A stretch of 7,352 nucleotides of DNA from Planctomycetaceae bacterium (GTDB lineage Bacteria; Planctomycetota; Planctomycetia; Pirellulales; Pirellulaceae), in the NCBI GenBank assembly GCA_007695205.1, contig REEF01000354.1:1-7352 (forward strand). Direction: 5' to 3'. Below the pieces are notes generated by a model. The model saw only the letters and a program-made list of their open reading frames with translations. It did no database searches and was not told the DNA's origin. This document shows positions 1 through 5,358 of this stretch, piece by piece. How positions within the stretch are numbered: the first letter of the stretch is position 1; each line of letters starts with the position of its first letter. The translations under genes and the position numbers were made by a program.

Positions 1-993
1 GGTTGGGGCCAGAGCGTGCCGAGCAACAAATGGAGCTACGAGACGCCCGAGACGGTCAAGACGACCATCGACGGCTACCTGGCTCCCGTGCTGGTCGGCC
101 AGAACGCGATGGACATCGATGCGCTGCATACGGCCATGAACACGATCATCGCCCCTTCGTTTTCGACCGGCCAGCCGATCTGCAAAGCGGGCGTGGATCT
201 GGCGTTGTTCGACTTGACGTGTAAGCACCTGGACCAGACGGCCAGCCAGCGATGGGAACGCCAAGGCCGTCGTCGAATCCCACTCAGTTGGACGTTGAAC
301 CCGCTGTCGCTGGACGATGTGCCTCGCTTGATCGACGAAGGGTTTCAGCGGGGTTATCGCAACTTCAACATCAAAGTCGCCCCCGATCCGGCTTTCGACG
401 TGCAATTGTGCCGGCTGGTCAAACGATTGGTGCCGGACGGGTTCCTGTGGGCCGATGCCAACGGCGGGTATGACGAAGCCACCGCACTGGCCGTCGCACC
501 GCGGCTGGCCGATGCCGGGGCGGCCGTGCTGGAACAACCGCTACGGCCCAATCAGATCACGGGTTATCAGAAGTTGAAGAAACAGGGCGCGCTACCGATC
601 ATCCTGGACGAAAGCCTGGTCCATTCTTCCGACCTGGCCGAATTCATCAAGCTGGACATGCTGGACGGCATCGCCATGAAGATCCCGCGATCGGCCGGAT
701 TGACCGATGCCCGTCGCCAGGTGGAAATGGCCCTGGAACACGGCCTGATGTTCCTCGGCAGCGGCTTGACCGACCCCGACCTGTCGCTGGCCGCTTCGTT
801 GTTGTTGTACGGAGCTTACGACCTGCAGTATCCGGCCGCCTTGAACGGCCCGCAATTCCTGGAAGGCTCGATCCTAAAACAGCCGTTCCAGGTCGTCGAT
901 GGCCAACTGGCGGTGCCCGACGGCGTCGGGCTGGGTGTCCAGGTGGACGAGGACCGGTTGCAGGAGATGCGTCAAGCACGCATTCGGAGCTGA
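1..993 (+). CDS. Mandelate racemase/muconate lactonizing enzyme family protein (enolase superfamily), 5'-truncated
   Basis: Enolase-superfamily enzyme; members abstract the proton alpha to a carboxylate with Mg2+ help to racemise, dehydrate or cycloisomerise an acid, probably in the cytoplasm. The frame is open at base 1, so the gene starts outside the window; 330 codons are visible, against about 370-400 in full members. The N-terminal capping domain ends near residue 80 and a TIM-barrel follows. Metal ligands are recognisable: Asp152 (WADANGG), Glu178 (LEQPL) and Asp203 (ILDES). Candidate acid/base lysines are Lys125 (FNIKVAP) and Lys227 (MKIPRSAGLT). The first lysine of the usual KxK motif is Asn123, which is atypical. 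A GTG at 16 could be mistaken for the start, but the reading upstream (GWGQSVP) already matches the family's conserved G-G-x-x-x-P region. The substrate cannot be assigned; a sugar acid or an amino-acid derivative are both possible. It converges on the ABC permease gene. Family call is secure, reaction unknown. Confidence 0.88.
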   Translation, partial: GWGQSVPSNKWSYETPETVKTTIDGYLAPVLVGQNAMDIDALHTAMNTIIAPSFSTGQPICKAGVDLALFDLTCKHLDQTASQRWERQGRRRIPLSWTLNPLSLDDVPRLIDEGFQRGYRNFNIKVAPDPAFDVQLCRLVKRLVPDGFLWADANGGYDEATALAVAPRLADAGAAVLEQPLRPNQITGYQKLKKQGALPIILDESLVHSSDLAEFIKLDMLDGIAMKIPRSAGLTDARRQVEMALEHGLMFLGSGLTDPDLSLAASLLLYGAYDLQYPAALNGPQFLEGSILKQPFQVVDGQLAVPDGVGLGVQVDEDRLQEMRQARIRS

Positions 994-1044
994 TCCAGCC
1001 TCGAGCCATGCTACGGGGTACGGTGCACGCACGCTGCGGTTGAA

Positions 1045-1093
1045 GACGCCAAGCGACCTGCCTGCTACAGAGGGGCGGGCAGGTCGCGGCGTT
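1045..1093. terminator. Stem-loop between convergent genes, probable bidirectional terminator
   Basis: A perfect 10-bp inverted repeat, GCGACCTGCC (1053-1062) with GGCAGGTCGC (1078-1087), is extended inward by G-C and G-U pairs to about 1066/1074. It is extended outward, after a two-base AA bulge, by GACGCC (1045-1050) with GGCGTT (1088-1093). It lies 52 bases after the stop of the enolase-superfamily gene, and its inner part contains the stop codon (1065-1067) and last codons of the oppositely oriented permease gene. There is no clear U-tract on either strand, so classical Rho-independent termination is uncertain. The structure could instead stabilise the 3' ends of both transcripts. Confidence 0.6.
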
Positions 1094-2033
1094 GAAAGAT
1101 CAGCGTGGCGGCCAGGTAGGCGACCAAGCCCATGCCGATCAGCAGGCTGTTGTAGCCCATGGGCCCGAGTTCGGTCCAAGCTCCCGACGCATCGCGGAGG
1201 AGAAAACTCCAGGTCGATTCGGGGCTGTTCATCGCGATGCTGACGAACCGCTCGGGTTCATACGCGGTAAAAAAGGTATAGCGGTTGAGCCAGGCGAGTT
1301 GGTCGCTGGCCAACGCCACGATCTTCATGATCATTTGGGTGACGTACACCATGGCGATCAAGCCGATCGTCCGCCAGCGATAGCGATCCATGGCGGAGAA
1401 CAACGTGGTCAATCCCGCCAGGAAGACGCCCAACGCGAATAGATTGACTGCCGCTGGTACCAGGTGGCCAGGATCGATTTCCTGTCGCAACGGGATTCGC
1501 CGAACCTCTTTTTCGGCCAACAGATTGGGGATCTCGATCTGCAACCAGGGGATGGTCCAACTGCGAACGACCGGTTCTTCAACGCTGTTGGTCATGATCC
1601 CCGAGTAGGTACCCAGCCAGGACGCCATCGCCAGGATGGCCACACCACCCAGCGTGACGAACGTTTGCGACCACAGCACCTGCAAGCGGCTGACCGGTTG
1701 GGCCAGCAGCATTTCCATCGTGCCTCGGCCGATCTCGCCCGAAATGCAATCCGACCCGCGAGCGATCGCCCATAGCGAGACCGAACCGACGACGATCGGT
1801 TCGTCAAACGTCAAGGCGACTCGACCCGTGTACGTGAACAGTTGCTCGAAGGGCACCGGTGAAAATCGCTCGTAGTCACGGAACTGTTCCAGCACGGTCT
1901 GAAACTGGACCATGGAGAACTGGCTGGCGATCCATACTCGAGTCCAACAGAACGCGTAGATCGCCGTCGCGCACGCGATCAGCAGCAGGCGAGATTCGGC
2001 GATGGATTTCTTCAACAGCAAACGGTTGATCAA
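1065..2033 (-). CDS. ABC-2 type transporter permease
   Basis: Membrane subunit of an ABC exporter, pairing with the ATPase encoded just upstream. From the TTG at 2033 it has 322 residues. About six hydrophobic segments are visible, near residues 14-37, 79-98, 126-146, 192-214, 222-242 and 294-313. Between the second and third lies GEIGRGTMEMLL followed by AQPVSR (99-116), the cytoplasmic signature common to ABC-2 permeases of the NosY/multidrug type. A hydrophilic stretch at about 150-190 is probably extracytoplasmic. Start choice: TTG at 2033 is preceded by GAGAGGAG, with 5 bases between AGGAG and the start. The in-frame ATG at 2075 would add 14 residues (MDKLWRSANTRGAA), overlap the ATPase gene by 8 bases and has no good ribosome-binding site. 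With TTG the intergenic gap is 34 bases, so co-transcription is still expected. The cargo is unknown; no drug-resistance, lantibiotic or sporulation gene is adjacent. Confidence 0.85.
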   Translation of the reverse strand: MINRLLLKKSIAESRLLLIACATAIYAFCWTRVWIASQFSMVQFQTVLEQFRDYERFSPVPFEQLFTYTGRVALTFDEPIVVGSVSLWAIARGSDCISGEIGRGTMEMLLAQPVSRLQVLWSQTFVTLGGVAILAMASWLGTYSGIMTNSVEEPVVRSWTIPWLQIEIPNLLAEKEVRRIPLRQEIDPGHLVPAAVNLFALGVFLAGLTTLFSAMDRYRWRTIGLIAMVYVTQMIMKIVALASDQLAWLNRYTFFTAYEPERFVSIAMNSPESTWSFLLRDASGAWTELGPMGYNSLLIGMGLVAYLAATLIFQRRDLPAPL

Positions 2034-2038
2034 GGCAG

Positions 2039-2046
2039 CTCCTCTC
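2039..2046 (-). promoter_or_regulatory. Strong ribosome-binding site that decides the permease start
   Basis: On the minus strand this reads GAGAGGAG, followed by CTGCC and then TTG (2033-2031). The AGGAG core sits 5 bases before the TTG, which is ideal spacing. The upstream in-frame ATG at 2075 has only TGGGAC before it. This favours the TTG as the real start. Confidence 0.6.
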
Positions 2047-2067
2047 GTGTTGGCTGATCGCCACAGC

Positions 2068-2949
2068 TTATCCATGTCCCAGGTCGTGAACCAGATCGTA
2101 CAAAGCCCTTAAGCCGACCGGTTGGACGTTCATCTCTAACAAGTTCATGGTCGATAACCATTGTAGCACGGGTGCCATTTCGCCCGACGTTTCGATCGAG
2201 ATGCGTCCATCCGCATCCCGCTGGACCACCAGTTCCTTCTCCAGTGGATCGGGCGGCGGATACCAGGGTCCGGCCAAACGCGCCCGGATGCGATGGCGGC
2301 GTTTCAGATCGTGCATGACTTGCAGATGAGCCAATTGGCCATCGCGTAAAAACGCCACGCGGTCGCACACGTCCTCGACCTCCGACAACACATGCGACGA
2401 AAACAGCACGGTGTGTCCTCGCTGCTGAGATTCGGTAACCAATTGAGCGACGATGCCTCGCACCGTGGGGTCCAGATTGGCCGTCGGTTCGTCCAGGATC
2501 ATCAGCGGCGTGTCGGCGGCCAACGTCGCGACCAAGGCCAGTTTTTGCCGCATCCCCGTCGACATGAAAGCCACTCGCCGGGAAAGATCCAGCTCCAAAC
2601 GATCAGCCAGATCCAGCGATCGGCGGAAATCACCGCCCGGTCGGATCTCGGCAAAGAACTTCAACACCTTTCGGCCGCGCATCGAGCCGAACAGCCGCAC
2701 CTCGCCGGGTAGATAACTGGTCCGCCTTCGCACCTCGACCGATCGACGATGACAGTCCAATCCATCGATCGACGCTTGGCCCGACGTGGGACTCAAATAG
2801 CCCAGCAGCAGCCGCAACAGGGTCGTCTTGCCTGCCCCGTTCGGTCCCAGCAGGCCAAACACTTCCCCCCGTTCGATCGTCAGCGTACAGTCCTGCAACG
2901 CTGCGAACGTTCCGTATCGTTTCGTCAGTCCTCGAAGATCGATGAACAT
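2068..2949 (-). CDS. ABC transporter ATP-binding protein (ABC-2 exporter type)
   Basis: Cytoplasmic nucleotide-binding subunit of 293 residues that powers export through the permease encoded downstream. Motifs in order: Walker A GPNGAGKT (35-42); a YLPGE segment (79-83) where the Q-loop is expected; an ABC signature degenerated to MSTGM (129-133); Walker B LMILDE (149-154) with the catalytic Glu154; D-loop at 157-161 (ANLDP); and the H-loop His186 in SSHVLSE. Residues from about 215 to the end form the accessory C-terminal domain often seen in DrrA/CcmA-like ATPases. The YLPGE form, lacking the usual Q-loop glutamine, is to my knowledge a recurring subtype and not a sign of decay. The ATG at 2949 is followed directly by the canonical first strand (FIDLRGLTKRYG). 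No strong ribosome-binding site is seen, so it may be initiated from a short AT-rich leader (GGTAATCAATTAC). It is first in a two-gene operon and divergent from the esterase gene. Confidence 0.93.
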   Translation of the reverse strand: MFIDLRGLTKRYGTFAALQDCTLTIERGEVFGLLGPNGAGKTTLLRLLLGYLSPTSGQASIDGLDCHRRSVEVRRRTSYLPGEVRLFGSMRGRKVLKFFAEIRPGGDFRRSLDLADRLELDLSRRVAFMSTGMRQKLALVATLAADTPLMILDEPTANLDPTVRGIVAQLVTESQQRGHTVLFSSHVLSEVEDVCDRVAFLRDGQLAHLQVMHDLKRRHRIRARLAGPWYPPPDPLEKELVVQRDADGRISIETSGEMAPVLQWLSTMNLLEMNVQPVGLRALYDLVHDLGHG

Positions 2950-3058
2950 GTAATTGATTACCGTCTGCTACGCCGGACCACACTGGATCTCGGCCGATGA
3001 TTCCCCCCAGTCGCGCAAATTCCACCGCATTCTACCACAGTGGTCCAACTCGGGTACC

Positions 3059-3088
3059 CTGCCATCCGTCGATCCTGTCTGTTATAAC
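3059..3088 (+). promoter_or_regulatory. Candidate sigma-70-type promoter for the esterase gene
   Basis: CTGCCA at 3059-3064 (4 of 6 to TTGACA) and TATAAC at 3083-3088 (5 of 6 to TATAAT) are separated by 18 bases. Transcription would begin near 3095, leaving a leader of about 65 bases before the ATG at 3159. This is read from consensus only; planctomycete promoters are poorly constrained, so the call is tentative. Confidence 0.3.
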
Positions 3089-3149
3089 CGGTTCTCGTTA
3101 CAGCCCCGTGCGGCCCGTGCATGATCCAGTCGAAAGGCATTCAGAAAGC

Positions 3150-3154
3150 GAGGG
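3150..3154 (+). promoter_or_regulatory. Ribosome-binding site supporting the esterase start
   Basis: GAGGG lies 4 bases before the ATG at 3159. It supports that ATG over the in-frame ATG at 2997, which would add 54 residues without family character and would bury the signal peptide inside the protein. Confidence 0.5.
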
Positions 3155-3158
3155 TGAA

Positions 3159-5255
3159 ATGCGGCGTTCCTCAGGCATGATGATGGCTCTGGCAGGTCTG
3201 GTCCTGGTCTTGTTTTCACAGGGGGCCTACCCCGCCCGTGCCCCGGCGATGGATGGCGATGCGATCGACGGCGATGCGATGATCGCCGAGTATTTCGAAA
3301 TCGAAACGGCTCGATTGCGTGATGCCTGCCTGGCGGACATCACCAGTCTGGAAGACTGGCAGGCCAAACGGAGCGAATATCGTCGCCAACTGTTGGAGAT
3401 GCTCGGCCTGGACCCGCTGCCGGAACGAACCGATCTGCAAGCCGTGGTCACCGGGCAGACAGAGCATGACGAGTTCATCGTCGAGCGGCTGCATTTCCAG
3501 TCAAGCCCCGGTCTGTACGTCACCGGCAACCTGTACCTGCCTCGATCGCGATCGGAACCCCTGCCAGCCATCCTGTATGTGTGCGGCCATGGAGCCTCCC
3601 GAAGCGATGGGATCAGCTTTGGTAACAAGGTAACCTACCAGCATCACGGAGCCTGGTTCGCTCGGCATGGCTTCGTTTGCTTGACCATCGATACGCTGCA
3701 GATGGGCGAGATCGAAGGCATCCACCATGGCACCTATCGCTATGACATGTGGTGGTGGCTGAATCGCGGCTATACCCCGGCCGGGGTCGAAGCCTGGAAC
3801 TGCGTGCGGGCCTTGGATTATTTGCAATCGCGAGCCGAGGTCGATCCGGAACGGTTGGGAGTGACCGGGCGCAGCGGAGGCGGCGCGTACAGTTGGTGGA
3901 TCGCCGCGATCGATGAACGGATCACGGCCGCCGTTCCCGTCGCGGGGATCACGGATTTGGAAAACCACGTGGTGGACGGGTGCGTCGAAGGCCATTGCGA
4001 TTGCATGTACATGGTCAACACCTATCAATGGGATTACCCGTTGGTCGCCGCACTGGTGGCGCCACGGCCGCTGCTGTTGAGCAATACGGACCGTGACAGA
4101 ATCTTCCCGCTGGACGGTGTGGTCCGGACGTACGAACAGGTGCGTCGGATCTACGAATTGTACGACCAGCGAAACAACCTGGGATTGCAGATCACGGCCG
4201 GTCCGCACCGAGATACCCAGGAGCTGCACATCCACGCCTTTCGCTGGATGAATCAACATCTGCGCGACGATGATTCGATGATCGAAAAAGCGGCTTTCAG
4301 GTTCTTCGAGCCCCAGCAGTTGAAAGTCTTCGAAACGCTGCCCGAAGACCAGCGAAATACGGAGATCCACGAGACGTTTGTTCCGACGGCGCCCGAACCG
4401 CCGGTGCCCCAGGACGATACGCAGTGGTCGGCGATGCGGGACGGTTGGCTGAAGGCGCTGCGAGAGAAATCGTTTCGAGCCTGGCCCGCGGAACCTTCCG
4501 AATTGGCTGTCAACGTCGTGGGTTCCGCCGTGCAGGACGGCGTCCGTTTCTCTGCGTACGATTTCGATAGCCAGCAGGCGATCCGGTTGCGGATGTACAT
4601 GGTCCAGCCCGATGGCCCGAATCCTCCGCAGCGGATCGTTGTCCACGTCCTGGATGATCCTGCGTTGACCGAGATGCTGGCCGCTTACCGGGTTGCGTTC
4701 GCCGAACCATTGTCGGGCGAAACCTTGCCCGAAGCCGATGCGGAAGCCTATCGAGTCAAGGTGGAAGCGTTGGTTGCGGCTCAGCAGGCTCACGTTTATG
4801 TCGTCCCCCGGGGGATCGGTCGTACCGCTTGGGACCCGAGCCCTCGGAAGCAGGTACAGCATCAACGCCGCTTCTATCTGCTGGGACAAACCCTGGACGG
4901 AATGCGAGTCTGGGATGTGCGTCGAGCCATCCAGGCGGTGCGAGCCCCGGACGGGTTGCCGGACGTGCCGATCCATCTGCACGGTGCAGGAACGATGGCA
5001 GGGATCGCGCTGTACGCATCCTTGTTCGAGCCGCGTATCGCGCAATTGGATCTAGACGATCTGCCCGCCGATCATCGCCATGGCCCCTACCTGCTGAACG
5101 TCAACCGCTACCTGGATATGCCGCAAGCCGTGGCGATGGCCGCCCAGCGGACTCGCATCGTGCTGCAAGACGCCGACCCGCAGGACTGGGGCTACGCCAA
5201 AAACGTTATCGACGCACTGGGCTGGGAACCAGAAGCGTTGCAGTTTCGCCAGTAA
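3159..5255 (+). CDS. Secreted acetylxylan-esterase-like alpha/beta hydrolase with a second pseudo-hydrolase domain
   Basis: Predicted exported serine hydrolase of 698 residues, probably removing acyl (acetyl) groups from polysaccharide; substrate inferred from family only. Residues 1-28 look like a signal peptide: MRRSS, a hydrophobic core (7-19), then AYPARA as cleavage region. Next come an imperfect pentapeptide duplication (MDGDA, IDGDA; 31-40) and a helical lead-in (about 44-90). The first hydrolase domain (about 100-370) has the oxyanion region CGHGAS (142-147), the nucleophile Ser239 in GRSGGG, probable catalytic Asp313 in DRDRIFP and His350 in GPHRDTQ. A Cys-rich segment, GHCDCMYMVNTYQWDY (278-293), is a hallmark I associate with this family. 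The second domain (about 450-698) has a similar fold pattern, but its elbow reads HGAGTMAG (608-615), with Gly611 in place of serine, and no triad histidine is apparent. The start at 3159 follows a GAGGG site. It is divergent from the ABC operon and convergent with the GH50-like gene. Peptidase S9-like activity is less likely. Confidence 0.85.
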   Translation: MRRSSGMMMALAGLVLVLFSQGAYPARAPAMDGDAIDGDAMIAEYFEIETARLRDACLADITSLEDWQAKRSEYRRQLLEMLGLDPLPERTDLQAVVTGQTEHDEFIVERLHFQSSPGLYVTGNLYLPRSRSEPLPAILYVCGHGASRSDGISFGNKVTYQHHGAWFARHGFVCLTIDTLQMGEIEGIHHGTYRYDMWWWLNRGYTPAGVEAWNCVRALDYLQSRAEVDPERLGVTGRSGGGAYSWWIAAIDERITAAVPVAGITDLENHVVDGCVEGHCDCMYMVNTYQWDYPLVAALVAPRPLLLSNTDRDRIFPLDGVVRTYEQVRRIYELYDQRNNLGLQITAGPHRDTQELHIHAFRWMNQHLRDDDSMIEKAAFRFFEPQQLKVFETLPEDQRNTEIHETFVPTAPEPPVPQDDTQWSAMRDGWLKALREKSFRAWPAEPSELAVNVVGSAVQDGVRFSAYDFDSQQAIRLRMYMVQPDGPNPPQRIVVHVLDDPALTEMLAAYRVAFAEPLSGETLPEADAEAYRVKVEALVAAQQAHVYVVPRGIGRTAWDPSPRKQVQHQRRFYLLGQTLDGMRVWDVRRAIQAVRAPDGLPDVPIHLHGAGTMAGIALYASLFEPRIAQLDLDDLPADHRHGPYLLNVNRYLDMPQAVAMAAQRTRIVLQDADPQDWGYAKNVIDALGWEPEALQFRQ

Positions 5256-5256
5256 A

Positions 5257-5306
5257 CCCCGTAGTCGCATCAGAAGTAGGACGGATTGCCAATCCGTCCT
5301 ACGGGG
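5257..5306. repeat. Composite 27-bp palindrome with competing outer pairing, likely interspersed planctomycete repeat/terminator
   Basis: GTAGGACGGATTG (5276-5288) and CAATCCGTCCTAC (5290-5302) form a perfect 13-bp inverted repeat around one base. Upstream, CCCCGTAG (5257-5264) is exactly complementary to CTACGGGG (5299-5306), so the CTAC segment can pair with either partner and two alternative folds are possible. It begins 2 bases after the esterase stop codon, so it can act as that gene's terminator. No U-tract follows. Translated, the unit gives GRIANPSY on one strand and TDWQSV on the other, peptides I recall as frequent in planctomycete genome annotations. That memory suggests a multicopy intergenic element but cannot be verified from one copy. 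Confidence 0.7.
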
Positions 5307-5322
5307 AAGTTGCATGCAACTT
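5307..5322. repeat. Perfect 16-bp palindrome
   Basis: AAGTTGCATGCAACTT is its own reverse complement and starts directly after the end of the preceding repeat unit (5306). It has no loop, which suits a dimeric protein's binding site or part of a repeat element better than an RNA hairpin. It lies between two converging genes, so an operator role for a promoter is not obvious. Confidence 0.7.
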
Positions 5323-5333
5323 TGGGGTGAACA

Positions 5334-5358
5334 CTGGCGTTCCCGGGTTCAACGCCAG
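5334..5358. terminator. Stem-loop containing the stop codon of the GH50-like gene
   Basis: CTGGCGTT (5334-5341) and AACGCCAG (5351-5358) form a perfect 8-bp stem around the 9-base loop CCCGGGTTC. On the minus strand, the stop codon TGA (5351-5349) and the codons for the final Trp-Arg of the GH50-like protein lie in the stem and loop edge. No T-run follows on either strand. It may be a terminator or 3'-end stabiliser, or the border of the adjoining repeat cluster. Confidence 0.5.

Larger units (their letters stand above)
2950..3158. promoter_or_regulatory. Divergent intergenic region between ABC operon and esterase gene
   Basis: This 209-base gap separates two gene starts pointing away from each other, so it should hold both promoters. 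A sigma-70-like candidate for the esterase is listed separately. For the ABC operon I see only a weak -10-like TAGAAT on the minus strand (reverse complement of 3027-3032) without a matching -35. A loose inverted repeat, GGACCAC (2975-2981) with GTGGTCC (3040-3046), spans the middle. An arm of that length is close to chance expectation in 200 bases. No riboswitch or leader ORF is evident. Confidence 0.55.

Noticed and set aside
79..133. Loss of the Q-loop glutamine and degenerate signature (MSTGM) as signs that the ABC ATPase is broken
   Set aside because: Coordinates are residues of the protein encoded at 2068-2949. Walker A, Walker B Glu and the H-loop His are intact, and YLPGE is, to my knowledge, a common form in ABC-2 exporter ATPases, so no defect is claimed.
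2975..3046. Inverted repeat GGACCAC/GTGGTCC as an operator in the divergent promoter
   Set aside because: About one 7-bp inverted repeat is expected by chance in a region of 200 bases, and the outer bases do not extend the match well.
2997..3158. N-terminal extension of the esterase to the ATG at 2997
   Set aside because: The 54 added residues have no family character, would place the signal peptide inside the protein and would cover the likely promoter; the ATG at 3159 has its own ribosome-binding site.
3501..5045. A 514-codon open frame antisense to the esterase gene
   Set aside because: It is a shadow of a well-supported gene with a signal peptide and catalytic triad; the translation is rich in Arg, His, Gln and Asp without any family motif, as expected from the reverse strand of GC-rich coding DNA.
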